From assembly GCF_023370075.1 (NCBI RefSeq), contig NZ_CP097149.1, positions 744,001-808,000 on the forward strand: a stretch of 64,000 nt of DNA. Reading direction: 5' to 3'. The position numbers were made by a program, and so were the translations under genes. Position 1 is the first letter of the stretch. Every line of letters starts with the position of its first letter. Below the pieces are notes generated by a model. The model was not told where the DNA came from. It saw only the letters and a program-made list of their open reading frames with translations, and ran no database searches. The DNA comes from Deinococcus sp. QL22 (GTDB lineage: Bacteria; Deinococcota; Deinococci; Deinococcales; Deinococcaceae). Below are positions 1 through 12,159 of the stretch, piece by piece.

Positions 1-33
1 CTCCTCTAGCCTTCCCTCTCAGGAGACCCCACT
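1..33. other. Window edge, upstream of trpG
   Basis: This short stretch holds an in-phase-looking TAG at 7-9, which may end an upstream gene such as trpE, and an AGGAG ribosome binding site at 21-25 for the GTG start of trpG at 34. The identity of the upstream gene is inference only. Confidence 0.4.
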
Positions 34-657
34 GTGACTTCTTCTCTCCCCGCCATCCGTGTCCTGCTGATCGACAACTACGATTCTTTTACCTATAACC
101 TCGTGCAGTATTTTGGAGAACTGGGCTGCCACCTGACCGTGTGGCGCAACGATGAATTTACGCTGGAGCAGGTGCGCTCTCTGAATCCGGATGCCATCGT
201 GGTGTCGCCGGGGCCATGTACGCCGCTGGAAGCAGGTCTGAGCGTGAACGTGATCCGCGAGTTGGGGCCAAGCGTGCCGATGCTGGGCGTGTGCCTGGGT
301 CATCAGAGCATTGGCGAGGCGTTTGGGGCGACGGTGGGGCGGGCCATCTTGCCTGTGCATGGCAAAACCAGCCCCGTGCAGCATGACGGTTCGGGCCTGT
401 TCGCGGGGCTGGAAAACGGCGTGACCGTGACCCGGTATCACTCGCTGGTGGTGCGCGATTTGCCGCCCGAATTGGTAGCGACGGCGTGGACAGAAGACCC
501 TGAGGAGCAGATCGTGATGGCGCTGCGTCACCGCGATTATCCGGTGTACGGCGTGCAATTCCACCCCGAAAGCATTGCTACGGAAGGCGGCATGGCGATG
601 CTGGGTAACTTTTTGGATGTGGTGCGGGAACACCGAGCGGCTAAGGTGGGGGCATGA
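34..657 (+). CDS. trpG: Anthranilate synthase component II (glutamine amidotransferase)
   Basis: A 207-residue class I glutamine amidotransferase that passes ammonia from glutamine to chorismate in tryptophan synthesis, probably with a TrpE subunit encoded upstream of the window. The N-terminus reads LLIDNYDSFTYNLVQ. The nucleophile elbow is GVCLGHQ near residue 90, and the His-Glu pair lies in VQFHPES near residue 178. The GTG start has AGGAG 8 bases upstream. trpD follows 46 bp later, so this is a trp operon segment. The protein could also serve as PabA for folate, as is common in bacteria with one amidotransferase, but adjacency to trpD favours TrpG. Confidence 0.95.
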   Translation: MTSSLPAIRVLLIDNYDSFTYNLVQYFGELGCHLTVWRNDEFTLEQVRSLNPDAIVVSPGPCTPLEAGLSVNVIRELGPSVPMLGVCLGHQSIGEAFGATVGRAILPVHGKTSPVQHDGSGLFAGLENGVTVTRYHSLVVRDLPPELVATAWTEDPEEQIVMALRHRDYPVYGVQFHPESIATEGGMAMLGNFLDVVREHRAAKVGA

Positions 658-703
658 TCTCGGATTTCAGGGGAGCCTGCATCCCCACTCCATCGGAGTT
701 TTT

Positions 704-1720
704 ATGATTCATACCCGCCTGATGAACAGCGAGCAACTGACCCAGGAAGAAGCGGCGGGCTTTATGCGCGAGGTGATGGCGGGCGACGTGAGCGGCGTGC
801 GCTTGGCGGCGGCGTTGGCGGCCCTGCGCGTGCGGGGCGAAACGCCTGCCGAGATTGCCGGGTTCGCGCAGGCCATGCGGGAAAGTGCCGTGCGCGTGAA
901 CGTGACCCCGCGTGAAGTCCTGCTGGATGTGGTGGGCACGGGCGGCGACGGGGCACACACCTTCAATATCAGCACCACGACGGCCTTTGTGGTGGCTGGG
1001 GCAGGCGTACCCGTCGCCAAGCACGGCAACCGCGCCGCCAGCAGCCGCGCCGGAAGTGCCGATGTGCTGGAATCGCTGGGCGTGAATCTGGACGCCGGGC
1101 CAGACCTGATTGCCGAGGCCGTGAATACGCTGGGCGTGGGCTTCATGTTTGCCCGCAATTACCACCCGGCCCTGCGCCACGCCGCGCCCGTCCGGGCTGA
1201 TCTGGCGGCCCGCACGGTGTTCAACATTCTGGGGCCGCTCTCCAACCCCGCCGGAGCCACGCATCTGGTGGTGGGCGTATACAGTCCGGCCCTCACACGC
1301 CCGATGGCCGAAGTGTTGCGGCTTCTCGGAACAAAGGGCGCGATGATCGTCAACGGCAGTGGGCTGGATGAATTCACGGTCAGCGGCCCCAATACCCTGA
1401 CCACGCTGCACGGCGGCGAACTGACCGATTCGGTGCTGCATCCCGAAGAGGTAGGCGTGAGCCTGCACCCTAAAGAGGCGATTGTGGGTGGCAATCCCGC
1501 CGAGAATGCCGAAATTACCCGCGCCCTGCTGACGGGCGGCGGAACCCCGGCCCAACGCGACATCGTGGCCCTGAATTCGGGAGCGGCCCTGTGCGTGGCC
1601 GGGCGCGTAGGCAGCATTCGCGAAGGCGTGGTGCAGGCGCGGGCAGTGATGGCAGGCGGGCAAGCGTGGGAGTTGTTGCAGCGGTACGCGGCGTTGACGC
1701 GCAGGGAAGCGCTGGCCTAG
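704..1720 (+). CDS. trpD: Anthranilate phosphoribosyltransferase
   Basis: A 338-residue enzyme joining anthranilate and PRPP to give phosphoribosylanthranilate. The diagnostic glycine loop VVGTGGDGAHTFNIST lies near residue 80, followed by KHGNRAASSRAGSADVLE, the PRPP and Mg binding region. The reading frame stays open upstream to 575, inside trpG. I chose the ATG at 704 because a CGGAG site stands 6 bases before it and family members begin at about this point. It is co-directional with trpG and meets the endonuclease V gene tail to tail. Confidence 0.95.
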   Translation: MIHTRLMNSEQLTQEEAAGFMREVMAGDVSGVRLAAALAALRVRGETPAEIAGFAQAMRESAVRVNVTPREVLLDVVGTGGDGAHTFNISTTTAFVVAGAGVPVAKHGNRAASSRAGSADVLESLGVNLDAGPDLIAEAVNTLGVGFMFARNYHPALRHAAPVRADLAARTVFNILGPLSNPAGATHLVVGVYSPALTRPMAEVLRLLGTKGAMIVNGSGLDEFTVSGPNTLTTLHGGELTDSVLHPEEVGVSLHPKEAIVGGNPAENAEITRALLTGGGTPAQRDIVALNSGAALCVAGRVGSIREGVVQARAVMAGGQAWELLQRYAALTRREALA

Positions 1721-1727
1721 AGCTGTC

Positions 1728-2237
1728 TCAGACTGCGGCTCGGCAGGCCCGGTCTACCCGCCCCAAAAGCGTGGGCATTCGGTAAGGCCCGGCCATCTGG
1801 CGCAGATGCTCCGCTGCGTCCAGCACATCTATTCCGGCGGCGGTGACATAGAGGGGCCGAAGGGCCGACCCACGCTGCACGGCCTGTGCATGGGCCGACC
1901 CCCGAAAAGCCGTTTTAGCCACCCCGATCACCGGAACCGCCCCGCCCAACGCCTGAAACAGGTGCCAGCCCAGGCCGGGGCTTCCCTCAGCGTCCAGCGT
2001 CACGTACCCGTCTATGACAATTGCGGCCAGTTCCGGGGCCAACGGCTCCAGCACAGGCAGCAGGCAGGGCAATTCCCGCTTATAAAACGCCCCCGGTTCG
2101 TAGGGCGCGGCCAGTGGGACAGTATGCAGCCGGAGTTCTGTTTCTAGCTCATCACTCCAATGTTGGAACAGCAACGCGGCGGTGCGGGCGCTGCCATCTT
2201 CGCGGTAATCCACGTCCACACAGGCCAGTAATCTCAT
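1728..2237 (-). CDS. nfi: Endonuclease V family protein
   Basis: About 169 residues with the endonuclease V blocks: ACVDVDYRE near the N-terminus (first catalytic Asp), PGAFYKRELP (catalytic Glu), VIDGYVTLDAEGSPGLGWHL (Asp, in place of the usual DGHG..HPRR form) and IGVAKTAF (conserved Lys). EndoV cuts DNA one base 3' of deoxyinosine, a deamination product. The DGHG-block variation and the short N-terminus mark it as a divergent member. A TTG 15 bases further upstream is possible, but the ATG at 2237 is preferred. The start codon lies inside the end of a dispersed repeat element (2234-2360). Confidence 0.8.
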   Translation of the reverse strand: MRLLACVDVDYREDGSARTAALLFQHWSDELETELRLHTVPLAAPYEPGAFYKRELPCLLPVLEPLAPELAAIVIDGYVTLDAEGSPGLGWHLFQALGGAVPVIGVAKTAFRGSAHAQAVQRGSALRPLYVTAAGIDVLDAAEHLRQMAGPYRMPTLLGRVDRACRAAV

Positions 2238-2360
2238 ACGAATTCCGTCCAATTCCCGGCCACTCAGTACCCCACCGGGTAGCCGTCCATTTCCCAGAGT
2301 CCGTATTCGTTCCCGCTCGCTTTGCTTGAACTGAAGCCCAAGAAACGGGCTTCAATCAGA
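2234..2360. repeat. Dispersed intergenic element, copy 1 (degenerate right end)
   Basis: The left end TCATACGAATTCCG matches the ends of the copies at 32530, 43933 and 63808. The middle has TCCGTATTCGTTCCC. The right part holds a hairpin with arms GAAGCCC and GGGCTTC followed by CAATCAG. The terminal inverted repeat is clear on the left and worn on the right. Confidence 0.6.
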
Positions 2361-2367
2361 ACTCTTC

Positions 2368-2829
2368 TCACTTCGGCGGCAGCATCAGCTTGCCTTCCAG
2401 CGGGGTACTCAGCACGATGCTGGTATCGCAGGTAAAGCCCATCTGAATCAGTTCTCCCAGCATGGTTTCCAGTGCGCCCACATCAGGCACAGCCACCTTC
2501 AGGATGCAGGAATTGTCGCCCGTGACCGAGTGGCATTCCAGCACGCTGTCGCTGCGGGTGGCCCAGCGCACCAGCGTGGGATCGTTGCGCCCGCTGTCCT
2601 GCACGCCAATAAAGGCCGTAATAGTGCGGCCCAGCGGCTTGGGGGCCACGCGGATGCCGTAGCCGAGGATGATTTCGGCGTCCTCGAGGCGGCGCACCCG
2701 CTCGGTCACGGCAGGGGCGCTGAGGCCCACGCGCCTGCCCAGTTCGCGCATAGACAGGCGGGAGTCGGTTTGCAGTTCTCCCAAAATGCGGTGGTCAAGA
2801 GGATCGAGCGACCCGCCGGAATGCTTCAT
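2368..2829 (-). CDS. Lrp/AsnC-family transcriptional regulator
   Basis: A 153-residue protein with an N-terminal winged helix-turn-helix (LDHRILGELQTDSRLSMRE, then GLSAPAVTERVRRLE) and a C-terminal RAM ligand and oligomerisation domain (SVTGDNSCILKVAV near residue 103). Such proteins form octamers and respond to amino acids. It is divergent from kamA with a 179-bp shared region, so a lysine-responsive regulator of kamA is a reasonable inference. The start is leaderless: TAGGCT, six bases, ATG. Confidence 0.88.
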   Translation of the reverse strand: MKHSGGSLDPLDHRILGELQTDSRLSMRELGRRVGLSAPAVTERVRRLEDAEIILGYGIRVAPKPLGRTITAFIGVQDSGRNDPTLVRWATRSDSVLECHSVTGDNSCILKVAVPDVGALETMLGELIQMGFTCDTSIVLSTPLEGKLMLPPK

Positions 2830-3008
2830 ATTCTTAGCCTAGCACCCCTTATTGGCATTTGAAAAGCGGAGCATGGCGTTTGAGAGTTTTATATGCGGCT
2901 TACCCGCTGCTCTGCCCGGTGTCCGTGCCTTCCAAGTTGGGCGGTGGTAGGCAAGAATGAAGGTCGATCAGATCACGTTTTCCTTCTCCCAGACACCCGG
3001 AGGCGTCC

Positions 3009-4433
<1,425 letters not shown>

Positions 4434-4447
4434 GCGAGAATAGAGGT

Positions 4448-4729
4448 ATGGGAGCTGTCAATATCTTGAATGTCATTGCCCCGTGCCCTCAATGTGAAAA
4501 CGTAATTAACAGGCGCTTTCAATTCAAGTACAGCGAGTGCGGGCAGCACGAATATCAATTGACCGATCAATTCAAGCGGGGCGGAAACCAGCGAGGCAAC
4601 TTCCATGGTGGTCTAGTGGTGATTGATTTCTGTCAAGAAGAATGCCCCATCTGTGACTTTGGCGAGGAACTCGCTGTGATCTATGTTCAAGCTGGACGGC
4701 TCGTTGGGGTGGGGAACAATGAAGGCTAA
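4448..4729 (+). CDS. Small CxxC-pair protein, putative zinc ribbon
   Basis: A 93-residue protein of unknown function, 14 bp after kamA. It has one CPQC pair near residue 13, a single Cys in YSECGQHEY and an ECPIC pair near residue 64, which suggests metal binding. Its base composition is clearly more AT-rich than its neighbours (AATATCAATTGACC and similar stretches), which hints at recent acquisition. The frame is open back into kamA to 4346, but that would add an unlikely basic tail overlapping kamA. I used the ATG at 4448, preceded by a weak purine stretch. Confidence 0.55.
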   Translation: MGAVNILNVIAPCPQCENVINRRFQFKYSECGQHEYQLTDQFKRGGNQRGNFHGGLVVIDFCQEECPICDFGEELAVIYVQAGRLVGVGNNEG

Positions 4730-4815
4730 TTTGACTTTTCCCGCCCCTACGACGTTATTGAGTTGAAACCCGCAGCACTATCTATGTTTAAGAACCCGAC
4801 AATGGAGCCAAAATC

Positions 4816-6198
<1,383 letters not shown>

Positions 6199-6356
6199 GA
6201 CGTGAAACGAGACCTGTAGAACAGGCATGACCACCGGGCGGGGCAGGGCAGAAGGCGGGCGTTTCACCTTCTTCCCTGCCCTGCCCGTGTTACGCTGTGG
6301 TCAGAACGGCGTACACTTTTGCCCCCTCAATCATGCCCCCAAAAGGAGGACTGCTC

Positions 6357-6872
6357 ATGACCGCCACCCAGACCGAATCTCCCTCCGCACCCGCATACGG
6401 CGACCCGACCCGCACCGGGTACGCTGCCGAGGTGGTGGCGAATGCCTTTCTGGAATTGGCACGGGCAGAGGGCCGCACGCTGACGCAGATGCAGGTCAAC
6501 AAATTGGTGTTTATCGCGCATGGGTGGGCCTTGGCACTCATGGGCCGCCCGCTGACCTACAACACCTTTCATGCGTGGCAGCGCGGGCCGGTGGCCCCAA
6601 GGTTATGGGAGCATTGGCGCACGCTGGGGCGGCAGCCTATCCGTGATGTTCTTCCCGTGTCGGCAGCCGAGCCTCGCCTGGAAGACGACGCAGACGCGTT
6701 GAATCTGATCCGGGGCATCTGGGTGACGTATGGGCAGAAAAGCGGTGAGGAATTGTCGAATCTCACGCACCTGCAGGGCACGCCCTGGGCACAGACCTAC
6801 GGCCTCTCCAACGACCTGATTCCCAACGAGATTACCCGTGAGTATTACGTGGATCTCCTGCGTGGCGCGTGA
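6357..6872 (+). CDS. Panacea (SocA-like, DUF4065) domain protein, candidate antitoxin
   Basis: A 171-residue protein. The core runs MQVNKLVFIAHGWALALMG, then FHAWQRGPVAPRLWEHW, the signature of the Panacea domain (SocA/GepA family, an all-helical fold found in many toxin-antitoxin pairs and phage-related loci). I chose the ATG at 6357 because AAAAGGAGG stands just upstream; the frame is open 20 codons further. A two-helix membrane protein gene follows after 64 bp on the same strand. Panacea proteins often neutralise a neighbouring toxin, so this pair could be a toxin-antitoxin unit. That role is inference. Confidence 0.85.
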   Translation: MTATQTESPSAPAYGDPTRTGYAAEVVANAFLELARAEGRTLTQMQVNKLVFIAHGWALALMGRPLTYNTFHAWQRGPVAPRLWEHWRTLGRQPIRDVLPVSAAEPRLEDDADALNLIRGIWVTYGQKSGEELSNLTHLQGTPWAQTYGLSNDLIPNEITREYYVDLLRGA

Positions 6873-6936
6873 AAAGAACTGGCGCTGAGGCAGAGCGAAC
6901 CAGCGGAAGAAGCCACGCTCACCGGAGTAACTCGGG

Positions 6937-7392
6937 ATGACTTCGGAGCCGACCAGTACCCAAACATCTGGCACGCCCACCCCGACAGTTCCCCCAACCC
7001 TGGTGCAAACGCTGCAAGGAGGCCTGAACCGCGAAGAACAGCGCACCCAGCAACAGCGGCAACTGGATCTGGCCCGCCGCACCGAGGAATTCAATCAGTT
7101 TCGCGCCCTGTACCGTTGGCGGCTGTGGATCGGCAGCGCCGTGTTTCTGATAGCGGGAACATGGTTGGTGGCCGATGTGGTGCTGACGCTGGCGGTGGGC
7201 TGGGGCACGCTGAACGGCTCGCCCTTCCGGCTGGAAAGCAGCGTGGTCATCGCCTTTTTGACGACCAGCACAGCCACGGTCATCGGTCTGTTTTTGGTCT
7301 TCCTGCGCTGGCTGTATCCGCAGGGGCCAGAGCGGAGTAACGAGCGCCCAGAACCGAGAGACGAACCGAAAGGGACTGACAGGGCGGGCTGA
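6937..7392 (+). CDS. Two-helix membrane protein next to Panacea gene, candidate toxin partner
   Basis: A 151-residue protein. The first 60 residues are Thr/Pro- then Gln/Arg-rich (REEQRTQQQRQLDLARR, likely helical or coiled coil). Two membrane segments follow, LWIGSAVFLIAGTWLVADVV and VIAFLTTSTATVIGLFLVFL, separated by about 25 residues, then a charged tail. I do not recognise the family. The CGGAG at 6918-6922 gives a normal start. The position behind a Panacea gene suggests a membrane effector, but a housekeeping membrane protein cannot be excluded. Confidence 0.7.
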   Translation: MTSEPTSTQTSGTPTPTVPPTLVQTLQGGLNREEQRTQQQRQLDLARRTEEFNQFRALYRWRLWIGSAVFLIAGTWLVADVVLTLAVGWGTLNGSPFRLESSVVIAFLTTSTATVIGLFLVFLRWLYPQGPERSNERPEPRDEPKGTDRAG

Positions 7393-7394
7393 AG

Positions 7395-8270
7395 CTAGAG
7401 CAGTTTCTCGCCCAAGACTTCAGCCAGCACCCGACGTGCTTCTGCCGCCTTTATCTCATCACTCAAACGGTATTCGGCCAGCGTAATCAACGCTTTCCAG
7501 AGTGCCCAGCCTCGGCCCCTTGCCCAAGTCCCCTCATCCAGTGGCAAGGCAGCGCGGAAAGCCTCGCAGCTCTGGCCCGAAAACAGCGTCCAGGCGATGC
7601 TGAGGTCACAGGCGGGATCGCCCACGCCTGCACAGCCGAAGTCGATGACGGCGCTCAGGCAGTCCCCCTGCACCAACAGATTTCCGGCGGCCACATCGCC
7701 ATGAAACCAGACAGGCGGGCCGTGCCAGGTGGCAGACAGGGCCGTGTCCCAAACCTCTAGCGCGGCCTGTGCCTCAATCTCGCCACCCAAATCGGCTATG
7801 GCCTGCCGGGTTCCGCTGTCGTAGGTGGTCAGCGGCCCGCCCCGAAAGAAGTTCTGCACACCGGGCGGCGGGCCACCATTGGCGTCTATGCCTTGCAGAG
7901 CGGCCAAAAAGTCAGCCAACGCCTTTGCAAACGCAGTCAAATCGTGGGGCGGATTCTGGAGCGCACTCTCCCCTTCTAACCAGCCATACACCGACCAGGG
8001 CCACGGGTAACCCTCGGCAGGCCCACCCAGGGCCAGCGGCGCGGGAATCGGCAGCGGCAGCAGCGGAGCCAACAACGGCAGCCAACGGTGTTCCTTGGCG
8101 ACTTGAGGCACGTACCCTTCAGCACTCGGCAGGCGCACCAGCATTTCTGACCCCAGATGGAAGGTTCGGTTGTCCCAGCCGCCCCACGCAACACGGGCTA
8201 CAGGCAAGCTGGCCCACTGGGGAAACTGGCCCGCCACGAGTTGCCGAACCAAAGAAACGGTGATGTCCAA
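7395..8270 (-). CDS. Aminoglycoside phosphotransferase (APH) family kinase
   Basis: About 291 residues with the APH fold: the N-terminal lobe has WGGWDNRTFHLG and the ATP-binding lysine replaced or displaced near EMLVRLPSAEGY. The catalytic loop is WFHGDVAAGNLLVQ, and the metal loop is AVIDFGCAGVGDPACDL. Relatives annotated as APH act on unknown small molecules, so antibiotic resistance should not be assumed. The TTG at 8270 matches the family N-terminus (LDITVSLVRQL). The frame is also open to a TTG at 8354, only 4 bp after the serA stop, so coupled translation from there is possible. Confidence 0.82.
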   Translation of the reverse strand: MDITVSLVRQLVAGQFPQWASLPVARVAWGGWDNRTFHLGSEMLVRLPSAEGYVPQVAKEHRWLPLLAPLLPLPIPAPLALGGPAEGYPWPWSVYGWLEGESALQNPPHDLTAFAKALADFLAALQGIDANGGPPPGVQNFFRGGPLTTYDSGTRQAIADLGGEIEAQAALEVWDTALSATWHGPPVWFHGDVAAGNLLVQGDCLSAVIDFGCAGVGDPACDLSIAWTLFSGQSCEAFRAALPLDEGTWARGRGWALWKALITLAEYRLSDEIKAAEARRVLAEVLGEKLL

Positions 8271-8358
8271 GATGGGGCCAGTGTAGAAGCAGGACGCCAA
8301 ACCAGCCTCAGCCAGATGGCCTGCCGCAGATAGACCTGCCCCGAACTCACCCAAGTTC

Positions 8359-9984
8359 TTAGACCCGCACGATGTACGCCGAGTCGATCACGTCAAGATC
8401 ACGGATGGCCTGCAACTGCTCCGGGTTCAGGCCGTCGTCCAGCGTCAGGGTAAACAGCGCCTCGCCCCCTTTTTGGGCGCGGCCCAGCGCCATGCCTGCA
8501 ATGTTGACGCCCCAGGTGCCCAACAGGTTGCTGAGTTTGGCGACTGCGCCGGGCTTGTCCTGGTTGCTGGCGATCAGAATAAAGCCCTGTGGTTCCAGTT
8601 CCACGCGGTAATCCCGCAGGCGCGTCAGTCGGGGGCTGCGGCCAAAGACCGTGCCGCCCACCGTACGGGTGCGCTCTTTTTCTTCGCCTCCACCGCTGAA
8701 CACCTTTACGATCACTTCGGTCTGGTAGTCGGGGCTGTCGGCCACTTCGCGGATCGCCACGTTCAGGCCGCGTTCTTTGGCGAGGGCTCGGGCATTGATC
8801 ATGTTGGGCAATTCGTCGGTGCTGCCGCTCAGATAGCCCACCAGCACCGCCGTCACCACCGGGACAGGGTCTGCCGGGAATTCGCCCTGAAAAGTCACTT
8901 CTATATTGTGTGCGCCGGGCAGCAGTTGCGCCAAGATGCGGCCCAGTTTGCCGCCCAAATCCAGATGCCCGCCCAACAGTTCCAGCGTTTTGGCGTCCAG
9001 CGCGGGGGCGTTCACGGCTCCCTTGCTCACGTCGCCGTGCAGGGCGGCCAGTACGCGGGCCACGATTTCCGCGCCCACTCGCTCCTGTGCCTCACGGGTA
9101 TTTGCGCCCAGGTGCGCGGTAATGCCCAAATTGGGGGCCGACAGAAAGATGTGGTCGGGGGTGGGCGGCTCGTCTACGAACACATCCACGCCCGCGCCGA
9201 ACAGGTGGCCGGAATGCAGAGCATCTACGAGTGCCTGCTCCTCGATAATGCCGCCGCGTGCCGCATTCACCACGATGGAATCGGGACGCATGAGGGCCAG
9301 TTCGCGTGCGCCGACCATGCCAGTGGTTTCGTCGGTCAGGGGGGTATGCACGGTCAGAAAGTCCACCTGCGGCAACAGTTCATCCAGCGTGGCGGCCCGC
9401 TTCACGCCCAGACGTTCAAATTTGCTGTCGGGCACGTAGGGATCGAAGGCCACCACATTCAGGCGTAACCCTTGTGCCCGGTCAGCCACGATGGAGCCGA
9501 TGCGCCCCAGGCCCACGATCCCCAGCGTGCGGTCTTTGAGTTCCAGTCCCAGAAATTTGCGATCCCACACGCCCTGCCGGGTCTTGCTGTCGCTGCGGGT
9601 CAGGCCACGCGCGGCGGCCATCAGGTGCATGATCGCCAGTTCTGCGGCGCTCACGTTGTTGCTTTCGGGCGCATTCAGCACCAGCAACCCGCGCAAGCTG
9701 GCGTAATCCAGATCAATGTTGTCTACGCCCACGCCGCCGCGTCCGATCACTTTCAGGCGCGGGCCAGCGGCGTCGATCAGTTCGCGGTCTACTTTGGTAC
9801 GGCTGCGGGTAATCAGCGCGTCGTATTCGGGCAGGAGGCGCAGGATTTCTTCACGCGGCATATTGCCTTCATAATCAAGCTCAAAGCCGCTGTGCACGAG
9901 GTTTCCAGGGTTCATCTCGTCGCAGATCAATACGCGCAGTGGCGTGACGGGCACAGCGGGAGCAGTGGGCAGGGGCGCAGTCAT
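8359..9984 (-). CDS. serA: D-3-phosphoglycerate dehydrogenase
   Basis: A 541-residue, long-form PGDH, the first enzyme of serine synthesis. Order: substrate-binding domain with RSRTKVDRELIDAAG, NAD domain with VGLGRIGS, catalytic His in GITAHLGANTREAQ, an intervening ASB domain, and a C-terminal ACT domain (FILIASNQDKPGAVAKLS) that usually binds serine. The frame is open upstream to 10068, but the ATG at 9984 with GACAGG before it fits the family. It is divergent from mntH across about 145 bp. Confidence 0.95.
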   Translation of the reverse strand: MTAPLPTAPAVPVTPLRVLICDEMNPGNLVHSGFELDYEGNMPREEILRLLPEYDALITRSRTKVDRELIDAAGPRLKVIGRGGVGVDNIDLDYASLRGLLVLNAPESNNVSAAELAIMHLMAAARGLTRSDSKTRQGVWDRKFLGLELKDRTLGIVGLGRIGSIVADRAQGLRLNVVAFDPYVPDSKFERLGVKRAATLDELLPQVDFLTVHTPLTDETTGMVGARELALMRPDSIVVNAARGGIIEEQALVDALHSGHLFGAGVDVFVDEPPTPDHIFLSAPNLGITAHLGANTREAQERVGAEIVARVLAALHGDVSKGAVNAPALDAKTLELLGGHLDLGGKLGRILAQLLPGAHNIEVTFQGEFPADPVPVVTAVLVGYLSGSTDELPNMINARALAKERGLNVAIREVADSPDYQTEVIVKVFSGGGEEKERTRTVGGTVFGRSPRLTRLRDYRVELEPQGFILIASNQDKPGAVAKLSNLLGTWGVNIAGMALGRAQKGGEALFTLTLDDGLNPEQLQAIRDLDVIDSAYIVRV

Positions 9985-10093
9985 CCTGTCAGGGTAAGCG
10001 TCTGGGCGGCTGTGTGCAGGCAGATGGCTAGGGCAAGCGTAGGTTTCTCTGCACTCCATTAGTCTCATGAAGCCTTCATGGGTGTGCCGGGGG

Positions 10094-10121
10094 ATAGCTA
10101 TTGGTTTTAGGCGACCCTAAA
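10094..10121 (+). promoter_or_regulatory. MntR/DtxR-like operator at the mntH promoter
   Basis: TTTAGG-CGAC-CCTAAA is a perfect 6-bp inverted repeat at 10106-10121, of the form bound by DtxR/MntR repressors. A candidate -10 box TAGCTAT lies at 10094-10100, so the operator covers the expected transcript start and ends 9 bases before the mntH ATG. Mn(II)-dependent repression of mntH by a DtxR-family MntR is established in D. radiodurans; its action here is inferred. Confidence 0.75.
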
Positions 10122-10130
10122 CTCCGGGTC

Positions 10131-11436
10131 ATGTCTGTGCCGCCCAGTTCTCAGGCCTCGGCCCCGGATCCACCGCCTTCTACCCTGGACAGCCGCATGA
10201 CCGCCCGCGCCACCGAGATTTTGGGCAAGCGCGGTGGGCGGCGCGGCGTGGCCGGAATCCTGCCGTTTATGGGGCCAGCCATCATCGCCTCTATTGCCTA
10301 CATGGATCCGGGCAACTTTGCCACCAACATTCAGGGCGGGGCACAGTTTGGCTACGCGCTGCTGTGGGTCATTCTGGCCGCCAACCTGATGGCGATGCTG
10401 ATTCAGAACCTCAGCGCCAAACTGGGCATCGCCACCGGAAAAAACCTGCCCGAACTGATCCGCGAACGCTGGCCCCGCCCGCTGGTGTGGGTGTACTGGG
10501 TGCAGGCCGAAATCGTGGCAATGGCCACCGATCTGGCCGAATTTCTGGGCGCGGCGCTCGCCATTCACCTGCTGACTGGCCTGCCCATGATCTGGGGTGC
10601 GGCGATTACAGGCGTCATCACGTTCTGGCTGCTGACCCTGCAAAACAAGGGCTTCCGCCCGCTGGAGATCGCCATTGGCGGCTTCGTGCTGGTCATCGGC
10701 GTGGCGTACCTGGTGCAACTGCTGATTGCCCGTCCGGAACTGGCGGCGCTGGGCGGCTTTATTCCCAGTTTCCAGGGACAGGCCAGCGTGTATCTGGCAG
10801 TGGGGATTATAGGTGCAACGGTCATGCCACACGTCATTTATCTGCATTCCGCACTCACTCAGGGGCGCGTGCCCACCGCCAACGACGCCGAAAAGTTGCG
10901 CCTGTCGAGGCTGAACCGGATAGACGTGCTGGTGGGGCTGGGATTTGCGGGCCTGATCAACATGAGCATGCTGGCCGTGGCCGCCGCCACCTTTTTTGGC
11001 AAGGGCATCGAGGACGCCGGGAACCTGGAAACCGCCTACCGCACGCTGACGCCCCTGCTGGGGCCAGCCGCCGCCGTGGCCTTTGCGGTGGCCCTGTTGG
11101 CCAGCGGCCTCAGCAGCAGCGCGGTGGGGACGATGGCGGGTCAGGTCATCATGCAGGGCTTCGTGAGTTTCAGCATTCCGCTGTGGCTGCGGCGCACCAT
11201 CACGATGGCCCCGGCCTTTGCCATCATTCTGGCCGGGCTGGACACGACCAGCGTGCTGGTGCTGTCGCAGGTGATCCTCAGCTTTGGTGTGCCGTTTGCG
11301 CTGGTGCCGCTGCTGATGTTTGCCGCCAACCGGGGCGTGATGGGCGTACTGGTCAGCCGCCCGATCATCACGGCGCTGGGTTGGTGCTTTGCCGCCATCA
11401 TCATTGGCCTGAACGGGTTTTTGCTGTGGGGAGCGT

Positions 11437-11447
<11 letters not shown>
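10131..11447 (+). CDS. mntH: Nramp-type divalent metal (Mn/Fe) transporter
   Basis: A 438-residue integral membrane protein importing Mn(II) with protons. Metal-site motifs are present: MDPGNFATN in the first transmembrane helix near residue 55, and ATVMPHVIYLHSA in the sixth near residue 230. About 11 hydrophobic segments are visible. The frame is open to a TTG at 10101, but the operator 10106-10121 lies in that stretch, so I use the ATG at 10131, which probably gives a very short 5' leader. High Mn import is central to oxidative stress resistance in Deinococcus. Its 3' end overlaps aat by 11 bp, tail to tail. Confidence 0.95.
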
Positions 11448-12075
<628 letters not shown>

Positions 12076-12159
12076 AGGTGGGGGAGGGCCAGCGGGAGAA
12101 GGAAGTCAAGTTGTCCTGAATCTACCTGATGTTCCCGCTCCACACTCCCCACTGAGCTA

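Noticed and set aside
7395..8270. Antibiotic resistance gene (aminoglycoside phosphotransferase)
   Set aside because: The fold is APH-like, but the family is broad and nothing in the context indicates resistance, so only a family-level call is given.
10101..10130. Upstream TTG start for mntH
   Set aside because: These bases contain the MntR-like palindrome and follow the -10 box directly; the Nramp N-terminus fits the ATG at 10131.
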